From the NCBI GenBank assembly GCA_030278955.1, contig JAOANR010000005.1:1717431-1781430 (forward strand): DNA of 64,000 nt, read 5' to 3'. The stretch comes from Hygrophila difformis. Lineage: Eukaryota > Streptophyta > Magnoliopsida > Lamiales > Acanthaceae. Position numbers and translations under genes: made by a program. A model generated the notes under the pieces. The model worked only from the letters and a program-made list of their open reading frames with translations. It had not been told where the DNA came from and did no database searches. How positions within the stretch are numbered: position 1 is the first letter of the stretch; the number at the start of each line of letters is the position of its first letter. This document shows, piece after piece, positions 48,860 to 58,034 of the stretch.

Positions 48860-48864
48860 TAAAC

Positions 48865-49315
48865 AAACAGACATTTATTCCCCAGGAGATCCCTGACATG
48901 TAAGCAAGTATGCCGAAAGATCTTCCACCTTGAATGCCTCAAACCAACACTACAGAAGCATTCTCTCAAAATCACAAGCAAAATTAAACAAAAATCAAAC
49001 ACACAACCCTAGAACTCAAGAACAGAAGAACCAATAACATCATGGTGTTCAAAACAACACCCCAATATTCATCGGTTTTAGTCTTTCAAGTTTTAAACTT
49101 CCCAAAATTTTACTCATGACAGTTTTAAAAATGGGTTTTTAAGGGCTTTTTAAAAAGATTTCAAAACAAGGTTCGAGACTGAGAGCACTTAAAACCTTAA
49201 AAATAGAGAAGACAAGTGCACACAAGCTACATTATGTTCTTCTCAAAACCAAATAAAGGCAAAAGAACACAAAAGCTAGGAAGAGCCCTGAACAGGAGGA
49301 AAAGTAGGCTTCTAC
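48865..49315 (-). other. Intron of the F-box cargo gene, 5' part
   Basis: Begins on the minus strand with the donor CAGG|GTAGAAGCC. The corresponding plus-strand donor is ATG|GTAAGCC, and the following CT-rich sequence is weakly similar. No ORF of note. Confidence 0.5.
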
Positions 49316-49383
49316 CCTGCCCTCCATGGTTCAGGTCTGGGTAGAGGTCCCAGATTTGGAAGGATCCTGTAGAATCGGTCCAT
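49316..49383 (-). CDS. Leader exon of the F-box cargo gene
   Basis: ATG at 49,383 opens MDRFYRILPNLGPLPRPEPW plus two further codons and two bases, ending at the donor GCAGG|GTAGAA. Joining to 45,122 restores the frame of the F-box exon. The plus-strand leader is homologous: shared upstream CACCACCGTGTTCTTCGCA, similar spacing from the TATA box, and the same ..EPW end. Longer ORFs here (49,227-49,856) run through the CG-rich repeats and are not credible. Confidence 0.55.
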
Positions 49384-49535
49384 AGTCTCCCCTTGAAAAA
49401 GGAGTGTTTGAGTGCGAAGAACACGGTGGTGTTCGTTCGGTAGAGAGAAGATGGAACAGGAGAAGATGAAAAGATGGAGGTTGGATGAAACTGACGTGAG
49501 TGCAGGGAAAGGAGGTGTGGAGGGGGGGGGGGGGG

Positions 49536-49543
49536 TATAAATA
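49536..49543 (-). promoter_or_regulatory. Internal promoter TATA box of the minus-strand element
   Basis: On the minus strand TATTTATA in TTAGTATTTATACCCC, next to a run of 14 C (G14 on the plus strand, 49,522-49,535), then about 150 bases to the leader ATG. It matches the plus-strand box at 17,968 in position and context. Confidence 0.6.
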
Positions 49544-49554
49544 CTAAAAACACT

Positions 49555-49862
49555 GGTCGCGGAAACCAGACCGTGTCGCGGAACAGGGTTCCTCGACCAG
49601 GGCATAGCGACATTACACGAGTCGTAGAATCTGAGTCCGGTCGCGGAGACATGGTCTGCGACAGGAGTTTCGCGACCGAGTTCTGGCAGGGAAAAGTCAA
49701 CGGGGAAAGGTGTCGCGGAGTGGAGGGCCAGTCGCGGACCCATGGACCGCGACAGATGTTCCGCGACATCGAAAGGGTAACAAGTGCGACTGTGGCGCGG
49801 GACCAGGCCTGGTCGCGGAGCATTGCTTCGCGACACAGTGGTTGGTTCCGCGACACGAGTTT
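49555..49862 (-). repeat. CG-rich GTCGCGGA/CCGCGAC cluster of the minus-strand element
   Basis: About a dozen GTCGCGG / CCGCGAC units in both orientations, upstream of the internal TATA box, at the same place as the plus-strand cluster. The spacers between units have diverged far more than the units themselves. Confidence 0.75.
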
Positions 49863-50089
49863 TGCATTTTCAAATTTTTCGTGAACTGGGCCCGAATGTG
49901 ATGTTGGGGCTTGAGTTCATTTTATTTGATTTGGGCCTGAATAAATTCAGTCCAAATAAATTCAAAAACGCACTGGGCTGAAATTAAAGAAAGATCCATT
50001 TGCATAAATTAGGTTGGGTTAATTCCATTTGTTTGCAAAAATTATTCCGGATTTAAATTGCTTCAATTTCCGGAAATATTTTCTTAAAT

Positions 50090-52614
50090 TCATGGAATTA
50101 ATCCAACCAAGAACCTGGTTTTCCGTGTTACTTTACTGTTCCTCTTTTTGATGGTTCCGAACTTTCTGGATTTAAGCTTCCCAGGGAACAGCTTCAACCT
50201 AGAATTGAATAGTAATAATACATTTTGACCAACATAGAAATGCTTAGGCTTAATCCTGCGATCGTGCAACTTCTGGGTCCGCTCCTTATAAATTCGAGAG
50301 CTTTCATAAGCTAGCGCTCGTATTTCCTCAATTTCATTGAGTTCCAACTTACGTTTGCTCTGAGCAACTTTCGGATCAAAGTTAAGCGTTCTGACGGCCC
50401 AGTAAGCTTTATGCTCTAACTCTACAGGCAAATGACAGGCTTTTCCGAAGACAAGTCTGTAAGGGGACATCCCAATGGGAGTCTTATAAGCTGTGCGGTA
50501 TGCCCATAGAGCATCATTGAGCTGACGTGCCCAATCCCTACGGGTTATCCCGACAGTGGCTTTGAGTATGTGTTTGATTTCGTGATTGGATACTTCGACT
50601 TGACCACTAGTCTGGGGATGATAAGGCGTGCCTATCTTATGGAGGATCCCATTTTTACTCATTAAAGTTTCAAAAGTTTTATTAATAAAGTGTGTTCCTC
50701 CATCAGATATCACCACCCTAGGTATGCCAAATCTACTAAAAATGTTGTTCTTGAGGAACTTGATGACTTGGCAACCATAATTGGTTGGTAATGCGACAGC
50801 CTCAACCCATTTGGACACGTAATCGACAGCTACCAAGATATAGTAGTTTCCACCAGATGGTGGGAACGGTCCCATGAAGTCAATGCCCCATACATCGAAA
50901 ATCTCAAGTGTGAGAATTCCCTTTTGAGGCATCTCATCCCTCTTGGAGAGGTTTCCTAATCTTTGGCACTTGTCGCAACCTTTCACAAATGTCCTGCAAT
51001 CCTCATAGATGTGAGGCCAATAAAATCCACATTCGAGGACCTTGTGGGCCGTTCGAGCGGGACCATGGTGACCTCCATATTCTGATTCATGGCATTTTCT
51101 GACAATTTGATAGGCTTCATGCTCGGTCACACACCGCCTGATTATTGAATCGGCGCAGTGTTTGAAGAGATAAGGTTCTTCCCAGAAGTAATTTAATACA
51201 TCTCGGTTGAACTTATTCTTCTGATGATAGTTCGAAAACTGTGGGGTTATTCCGCATGCCAAGAAGTTAGCGATGTCGGAAAACCATGGACATGCTTGAT
51301 TATGCAGATGCAACGCGAACAACTGTTCGTCCGGGAACTCTTCATTAACGGCTTTTTCATTTTTATCATTATCTAATCGAGATAAGTGATCAGCAGCACC
51401 GTTATCTCGACCTCGCCTATCTTTTATTATGATGTCGAATTCTTGCAACAGAAGTACCCACCTGATTAATCGAGGTTTGGCATCTTGTTTGCTAAACAAG
51501 TATCTCAATGCAGAATGATCGGTGTATACTATAGTCTTCGTACCTATAAGATACTGTCTGAATTTATCAAACGCGAAGATTACAGCATACATCTCTTTCT
51601 CCGTTGTGGTGTAGTTAATTTGGGCTTCATTCAGGGCATGACTTGCGTAATGAATTACGCAGTGTCTCCCATCCTTATGTTGTCCAAGAACTGCGCCTAC
51701 GGCGAGACCACTAGCATCGCACATTACCTCGAAAGGTATTGACCAATCGGGTGGTTGCACTATCGGTGCAGAAACCAACATCTTCTTGAGCGTGTCAAAG
51801 GCTTGGACACACGCTTCATTTATTAAGAAGGGATTTTCTTTACAAAGCAGATTAGTGAGCGGCTTGGCAATTTTAGAGAAATCCTTAATGAATCTCCGGT
51901 AAAAACCGGCGTGCCCTAAGAAGCTCCTAACTGATTTGATCGAGTTAGGAAGAGGGAGATTGGAAATGATGGAAACTTTGGCTGGATCAACTTCAATACC
52001 TGCACGAGAAATGCGATGACCTAACACTATGCCCTCAGTGACCATAAAATGGCACTTTTCCCAGTTTAAAACCAAGTTAGTGTCCTCACACCTCTTTAAA
52101 ATCTTAGCAAGATTAGTCAAACATTCATCAAACGTATCTCCATATACAGAGAAGTCATCCATGAAGACCTCAATGCACTTTTCGATAAATTCAGAGAATA
52201 TAGACATCATGCATCTTTGAAAAGTAGCAGGTGCATTGCAAAGACCAAATGGCATGCGCCTGTAGGCAAAAGTGCCATAAGGGCATGTAAAAGTAGTTTT
52301 TCATGGTCTTATCTTGAAATAACAATCTGATTATACCCAGAATAACCATCCAAAAAGCAATAAAATTCTCTCCCTGCCAACCTCTCAAGCATTTGATCGA
52401 TAAAAGGCAAAGGAAAATGGTCTTTGCGGGTGGCCTCATTCAGTTTCCGGTAGTCGATGCAAACTCTCCATCCGGTCACTGGCCTGGTTGCAACCTCTTC
52501 TCCTTGCTCATTCTTGGTTATGCACATCCCTCCTCGTTTTGGCACGACCTGCACTGGGCTAACCCATTTGCTGTCAGAAATAGGATAGATTATACCAGCA
52601 TCTAAGAGCTTGGA
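50090..52614 (-). pseudogene. Athila-like pol: reverse transcriptase (partial), RNase H, integrase
   Basis: Read on the minus strand from 52,614: reverse transcriptase starting inside the domain (LLDAGIIYPISDSKWVSPVQ, later the catalytic FMDD), RNase H ([24 protein letters not shown]), then integrase with an HHCC zinc-binding segment ([14 protein letters not shown]) and a DDE core ([21 protein letters not shown], then the Glu in GQVEVSNHE). It polymerises and integrates element cDNA. Defects: everything before mid-reverse transcriptase is absent; TAA at 52,309-52,311; a one-base deletion in the A run at about 52,297-52,302 shifts the frame; and integrase stops matching the family after FPGKLKSR, at 50,166, where it is joined to the cassette module and runs 25 more codons to a stop. 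Not functional as it stands. Confidence 0.9.
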
Positions 52615-52660
52615 TTTTGTGCAAAAGAGAAAGTAGACACTTTTAATGGGACAAAGGGAG
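52615..52660. mobile_element. Stowaway-like MITE, right end (split)
   Basis: Terminus ..CACTTTTAATGGGACAAAGGGAG followed by TA (52,661-52,662). It is the inverted counterpart of the MITE start at 9,634. It directly abuts the truncated reverse transcriptase. Confidence 0.6.
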
Positions 52661-52662
52661 TA

Positions 52663-52800
52663 GTATTTTAGACACTTACATAACATTACTTTAACTAACT
52701 TCATAACAGTACTTCACATAAGTTCATAATAGTACTCTTACCAAATGCATAATAGTACTTCAAACACTTTGATAACAGTACTTCAGAAAGTATTTGAATA
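52663..52800. repeat. CATAATAGTACTTC minisatellite, right flank of the nest
   Basis: Five to six degenerate units such as CTTCATAACAGTACTTCACA and GTTCATAATAGTACTC, matching the array that ends at 9,633. From here to 53,000 the DNA is AT-rich with nothing recognisable. Confidence 0.65.
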
Positions 52801-53000
52801 ACATAAATGATCATATAAGTTAACTTTTCAAAACGAAAATAGTCCTTTTATCATATATATACCCCATAACTTTTTATTTTATTACAATTTGACCCTAAAA
52901 TTATAATTCTTGTTTAATTAGTTATTTTTTCAATGTAAATCCACCTTTGAACAACCCAATGCTGCCAAAAATTAAATAAACATCCACAAATTAATATATA

Positions 53001-53259
53001 CTCCCTCCGTCCCACTTAACTTGTCTTGTTTGACTTTTGCACACAATCCAATGCACGTTTTTAACCGTTAATATCTTAAAATATGTATAATGAAAAATTA
53101 TGTAAAATACATATTCTAAAACTATATGATGATATGATTCTAACAAGACCCAACTCGATTATTTTTTTCAAATATATACTTGCAATAATATTGAGTCAAA
53201 GTTAAACAATGAACAGTATAAAAAAGTCAAACAGGACAAGATTGGTGGGACGGAGGGAG
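53001..53259. mobile_element. Stowaway-like MITE
   Basis: 259 bp with termini CTCCCTCCGTCCCAC and its near-perfect inverse ending GGGACGGAGGGAG, flanked by TA (52,999-53,000 and 53,260-53,261). This is the best-preserved copy in the window. The stretch 53,262-53,490 after it shows no feature beyond repeated GGTCCTT/GGTCTGTTAT runs. Confidence 0.9.
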
Positions 53260-53490
53260 TATTATAGAAAGGAAAAAAAGGCCAATATAGTCCTTTTTTT
53301 ATAAAAAAGCCAAATCAGTTATTTTTTCATTTTTTTGTCCAATTGGTCCGTTATAAATACTAATTACGTCACAATCGGTCCTTCACCTAATAATTATGCC
53401 CTAATTACATATTTTTGGCCAAACCAGTCATTTTTTTTCAAAAATCTAAATTGGTCTGTTATTAATATTTGCATCATTTCATGCAGTCCG

Positions 53491-54259
53491 ATGCAAATTT
53501 CAAACTACTAATTACTCAAATTCGATATAAGTAAAAATTCTAAAATTTCAATATTTATAAACTACAAGACGAGACGGATCTAAGAAGATCCTACTTGCAT
53601 CATTTTAATTTGTATATCTATGTTTAAACTTTAAGTCAAAACAAGTGTGTGAATAGCAGCAAATTAGACAATGTAGTTATTAAAAAAAATGGAGGGAGTA
53701 TATCGCAATTGGTCTTCATTTTATAGAGAAACACCAAAAACCACCGAACTCTAAAAGAAGATCCACACCGGTTGCTGATGACTAGAACTCCGATGGCATC
53801 CAGTGAAGGTACTGCCCAATTCGATGCGAGAACGGGCTTCCAGCAGATGAGGAAGTCGCTTGACCTACGTTTTCCAAGAACATAATTTTGTGCGACTCCC
53901 TCCTATATGCGAAGCCCATTCTCGAATCGTATTGGACAGTACCTTCGCTGGATGCCATCGGAGTTCTGGTCAGCAGGTAAAGCGGTAGATCTTCTTTTAG
54001 TGTTAGGTGTTTTTTGGTTTTCTCTATAAAATGAAGACCAATTGCGATATACTCCCTCCATTTTTTTAATAACTACATTATTTAATTTGCTACTATTCAC
54101 ACACTTGTTTTGACTTAAAGTTTAAACATAGATATACAAGTTAAAATGAGCCAAGTAGGATCTTGTTAGATTCGTCTCGTTGTATAGTTTATAAATATCA
54201 AAATTTTAAAATTTTTACTTATATCGAATTTGAGTTATTAGTGATTTGAAATGTGCATT
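53491..54259. repeat. Large inverted repeat (about 350-bp arms, 70-bp spacer)
   Basis: 53,491-53,840 and 53,911-54,259 are inverted copies, by eye above 90% identical. Each arm contains most of a Stowaway MITE (inner ends at 53,698 and 54,052, each next to TA) plus about 140 bp of other sequence (GAAGATC, AACTCCGATGGCATCCAG, GAAGGTACTG). The 70-bp spacer is unique. A transcript through it would fold into a long hairpin. The right arm ends where the solo LTR begins. Confidence 0.85.
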
Positions 54260-55772
54260 TGTAATACCCGAGAATTTTCCAACATAAAATAAAACAATAA
54301 TTAAATAAATAGATAATAAATACAATAAATACCATAAATAAATAAATCCAGCAAATAAAGAAATAAATAAAGATAAGGAAATGGGAAATGAGATTTTACT
54401 TAAAAAGGAATTAAAGGAATTTAATTAAATAAAAGGAATTATTAAAGGTAAATAAATTGTACACCGAAACCCGACACCAATGAACTCGAGAATTCGAGTC
54501 CAACATCCAATTAGACCTGAGTAAAAATTTAGAGAGAAAGTAGAAACCCGGAGATACCCCGGAACTCAGAATTCGGGAGCATAGAGGGATAGAAGTCCGA
54601 AAGAGAGGAGGAAAGGCACGACGGATCGCACGAACCGCCCGGACCGAAGTCCAGGCGAGCTCGGCGCGGTGGTCGCGCGGTCGAAGAAGGGAGAGCGCGC
54701 CACGACCGCGCCACTCGACAGATTCGCCCGTTGCGTGAATCTCTCGCCCGAACGGGGATTTTTCGACATTCGGCTGAACATCTATCGGCTCAAGACTCTT
54801 AGAGGCGGACTTGGACGTCCCCCTAGGTCCTAACCTCTATAAATAACTCTTTTGACTAACCCTAAACCCTTTTCAACACCCTACGATACTCTCTATACAC
54901 AAAACCCTAGATCCGGAAGTCTACGAAGGCATCAAAAACCAAGGCAGCAGCTTTTGTACCGTGATATCAAGATTCTGGAAGCCTGAACAAATGTGTAATT
55001 CAGATCAGACCAAATCGTCCGGAGATCGAGTTCTGGGGGAGTCTGGACTGCGATCTCTCTGCAAACAGGGAAGTTGTGCTTTAGAATTTGAATTGGCTAT
55101 TTTGAGTCTTTTAGGTCTAGGTGTTTCTTGAGTATAGTATAGTATCCTGGATTGGTATCCCCCAGATGTAGATCTGTTGGATCGAACTGGGTCAACAAAT
55201 CTCTTGTTCTTGTTTTTCTGTTTTCCGCTTAACACTCTGTGCACACACTTATCACTCACTGGTGGTTTAGACCACATCTCGACGACGAGCTTATAATTCA
55301 AGATAACAAACTGGGACCATCATAATTTCTGCTGCTATTTCTCCTTATTATGCATGAATAATACTCCCTCCGTTTTTAAAAAGATGTAACATTCATACAT
55401 TTCACACAATCCAATACATATTTTTAACGCTTAATATCTCATACTATGTAAAAGTAAAAATTCTAAAAATTTGATATTTTAAAACTATGCAATCAGACGA
55501 ATCCAACAAGATCTCACTTGACTATGTTTTATTTTATATAACTGTGTTAAAAAATTGAATCAAAGTTACTCAATGAATAGTAACAACTATGCAAATGTTA
55601 CAATTATACAAAACCGGAGGGAGTATATTATTACCTTTAAATTAAATATTTTGGGCTTGTCTTTAAACTGTTTTCTGAAATACCATCTCTCAAGTAAGCT
55701 TTAATGATTCGTGTCTTGCTTGGGAGGTGTGGCGGTAGCATCCCGCCTGGGTTACCAAAACCGGGGTGTTAC
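54260..55772 (+). mobile_element. Solo LTR, chromovirus-like
   Basis: Starts TGTAATACCCGAGAATTTTC and ends ..CCAAAACCGGGGTGTTAC, a terminal pattern seen in Tekay-type chromovirus LTRs. A TATA box TATAAATA lies at 54,838-54,845, followed by a leader-like stretch. Flanks GCATT (54,255-54,259) and GGATT (55,773-55,777) may be a target duplication with one change, the terminal A having been lost. It contains a Stowaway at 55,364-55,623. No internal region follows. Confidence 0.6.
55364..55623. mobile_element. Stowaway-like MITE inside the solo LTR
   Basis: 260 bp, CTCCCTCCGTTTTTAAAAAG to ..CCGGAGGGAG, flanked by TA on both sides (55,362-55,363 and 55,624-55,625). It inserted after the LTR. Confidence 0.9.
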
Positions 55773-55779
55773 GGATTGT

Positions 55780-56202
55780 CTCGACAATCGAATTCTTCAG
55801 CTGAAATCAACTCGGAGTACGCCTACACACCATACAACAGTGTTTTATGTGCAGGATATCAACTATAAACACTACACAGTAAAGGTGGTCGACCGGGGCA
55901 TAAACAAGGCAAACCTGTCTTCTTGCCCAATTGAGGATCTGTTTTCGGTTACTCTCTCATCTTGTTTGTTTTCTTCCAATTTCCCTGTAGCCTTTATTCA
56001 TTGCCTGTCTCTTGTAAAGTCTAGAAAATACCTGAATGCCCCTTTTTGTGGCAAAAAAACCAACATATTCGCCAATTCATCTCTATTTTATACTTATGCT
56101 TTTATTCATACTAAATCTATCATTCATAATAGACCTGTTCCATTGCTATTGGATTTGGAAGAGTCTTCATTGGAGGGTGAAGAACAACTCTTCATTGTCT
56201 AG
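55780..56202 (+). pseudogene. LRK10-like receptor kinase ectodomain fragment
   Basis: The frame resembles the wall-associated (GUB_WAK-type) extracellular domain of LRK10-like/WAK-like receptor kinases: TVFYVQDINYKHYTVKVVDR, then INKANLSSCP, and a run of spaced Cys. It is a fragment with no signal peptide, transmembrane segment or kinase domain. It reads to TAG at 56,200-56,202, and similar-looking sequence (LAYGFEFPFVEYANEMC) continues to about 56,380 in another frame, so it is broken. Its left edge touches the solo LTR. It is the only hint of a host gene in the window. Assignment rests on motif resemblance. Confidence 0.45.
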
Positions 56203-56699
56203 CTGCAATGATGGCTTGGCTTATGGGTTTGAATTTCCATTCGTGGAATATGCGAATGAAATGTGTTGGGCTGTTTCTTATTTCAGCATTGGGCGAGATG
56301 CTTATAAGGGTAGAGGATGGCAGCAGTGTTGCTCCCCTGACTACCGATTTCAACCATGGAAATGTAAGTGTGATGTTACATTCATTCAAAGTTTCTCAAA
56401 TTTATGTTTGAAGTAAAAGAATGGTTCATAACTTTTTACCAACAAATTTGTAGGTTTCACTTCTAATTTCTTAGGCAAACTGAACTATATAATCCAATAT
56501 ATACAAAGCATGGTTAACCTGCATATATATGCTAGCAATTGTTAGAGGACATCGAATGTGTTGAAAGTGAATTTGCCATTTTTCATTTATGAAGTTTCCA
56601 GACAACCTCCTAGTTTCTATGCCCAAGTTAATGTTGTCTTTACAGCTGTGGTTAGTGTGCTCAAGTTTAATGTTTCTCTGCTGCATTGTCTGCCACATT

Positions 56700-57377
56700 A
56701 ACTCATGCCTAGAATATTCCATTGAGTCATTTAAATTGGTGGAGATGTATTGTAATTGCTGAGGTCTTTTTCGACATTAATAGAAAGACTCTTCTTCATC
56801 AAATTATCAATTCCCCAACAGATTTTGGTATTAGAGCTAAATATTTCAAAACACCATAACACCACATAATCTTTCCAGCAACTCATGGCCGCTCCAACTA
56901 TGTTAAAAAATATTCACCAAGTGAGGTGCCAATTTTTGAAGGTGAACACTATGACTATTGGAGCAGTGAGATGAGGGATTTTTACATTCCCATGGTTTAT
57001 GGAAAATTATACTCCCTCCATTTTCTTAAGAATGAAACATGTGAATAGTTATTACTATTAATTGAGTAAGTTTGATTCAATTTTTAACATAATTATGTAA
57101 GAGAAAACATAATCAAATAATATCTTGTTGGATTCGTCTAATCGTGTAGTTTTAGAATATTAAATTTTTATAATTTTTATTTTTATACAATTTAAGATAT
57201 TATGTGTTAAATATGTGCATTGAAATGCGTGAAAAACATAAGTGTTACATTTTTTGAAAAACGGAGGAAGTAGAAGAAGACTATCCAGAAACTGCAGAAG
57301 GAGCAACAGCAGCACAACAGATACAATTTCAAGATAATCTAAAGAATCAACGGCATTACGATATTTGAAGCAAGGGG
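56700..57377 (+). mobile_element. Copia retrotransposon fragment (LTR end, primer site, gag start)
   Basis: An LTR 3' end (..CAATTCCCCAACA, about 56,820) is followed by TGGTATTAGAGC (56,826-56,837), one base from the tRNA-Met primer site common in plant Copia elements. A gag start follows at ATG 56,885, with PIFEGEHYDYWSSEMRDFY typical of Copia gag (UBN2-type), reached after a one-base shift in the A run near 56,905. It is interrupted by the Stowaway at 57,012-57,270, resumes with a few gag-like codons, and ends at the CACTA terminus. The LTR start is not identified. 56,203-56,700 holds nothing else I can name. Confidence 0.6.
57012..57270. mobile_element. Stowaway-like MITE inside the Copia gag
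   Basis: 259 bp, CTCCCTCCATTTTCTTAAG to ..GAAAAACGGAGGAAG, with TA on both sides (57,010-57,011 and 57,271-57,272). It splits the Copia gag fragment. Confidence 0.85.
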
Positions 57378-57395
57378 CACTACAAGAAAAAACGC

Positions 57396-57725
57396 GAATA
57401 CCGACCGAAAATGCGGTCGGGAACTGCTGGACACGGGTCGTGACGGCGATTACCGACCGGCTTCCCGACCGCATACGCCGGTCGGTAATATGCTGGTCCG
57501 AAATTATGGGCCGACCAAACAGGGGTGTGGTCGGCGATTTGCCGACTGTCTACCGACCGAATTATGGTCGGTAAAATTACCGACCAACTTCACCGACCAT
57601 TTTTTGGTCGGCAAAGTCGCCCACCATGGACTTCGGGACCTCGGGATATTACCGACCGACGTTTGGTCGGTGAGCCGGTCGGCGGCTTTGCCGACCGACT
57701 TCCCGACCGCATATGCGGTCGGCAA
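57396..57725. repeat. CACTA subterminal repeats
   Basis: About twenty ACCGACC/GGTCGGT units in both orientations within 330 bp of the terminus, often as inverted pairs (for example ACCGACCGAAAATGCGGTCGG). In En/Spm-type elements such subterminal motifs bind the TnpA-class protein. ORFs read across them are fortuitous. Confidence 0.8.
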
Positions 57726-58034
57726 ATCCTGCATCTGCACCAGCAGAATTTGTTTTGGCATAAACCAAACCTGCCAATACCAATTTTAATACACATCTAC
57801 AACAATACACATCCAATACATTATCAAATTTATCTATACATCAATACCAAACTTCCAATGCAATCTTCACATATTTGATAACATAGATCATTCAAATTCA
57901 TAACTTGAAAACTTCACACAACAAGAAACATTCGATAAAGTAATAAGTACTAGAATTCTAGTCCAACATGTCACAAGAAAATGTAAAACAAACAAGTCCA
58001 CATCTCTCAAAGACTAAAACTAAAACAAGAACAG

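Larger units (their letters stand above)
42798..52614 (-). mobile_element. Minus-strand Athila-like element, internal region, 5'-truncated
   Basis: From 5' to 3' on the minus strand: pol from within reverse transcriptase to integrase (52,614-50,090), CG-rich cluster (49,862-49,555), internal TATA (49,543), leader exon (49,383-49,316), intron interrupted by a solo LTR, F-box exon (45,122-44,462), 3' non-coding region, and GTGAGGATGT before the LTR at 42,797. The 5' LTR, primer site, gag, protease and first part of reverse transcriptase are missing. The truncation lies next to a Stowaway terminus at 52,615. Its surviving parts are the nearest relative in the window of the pol-less plus-strand units. 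Confidence 0.85.

Noticed and set aside
49522..49535. G14 run as a regulatory G-quadruplex
   Set aside because: A plain homopolymer next to the TATA box. Its length may be a sequencing or slippage effect, and the plus-strand relatives have only a CT-rich stretch there.
49227..49856. 209-codon minus-strand ORF
   Set aside because: Most of it translates the CG-rich cluster and leader. Only 49,383-49,316 is supported as a coding leader exon.
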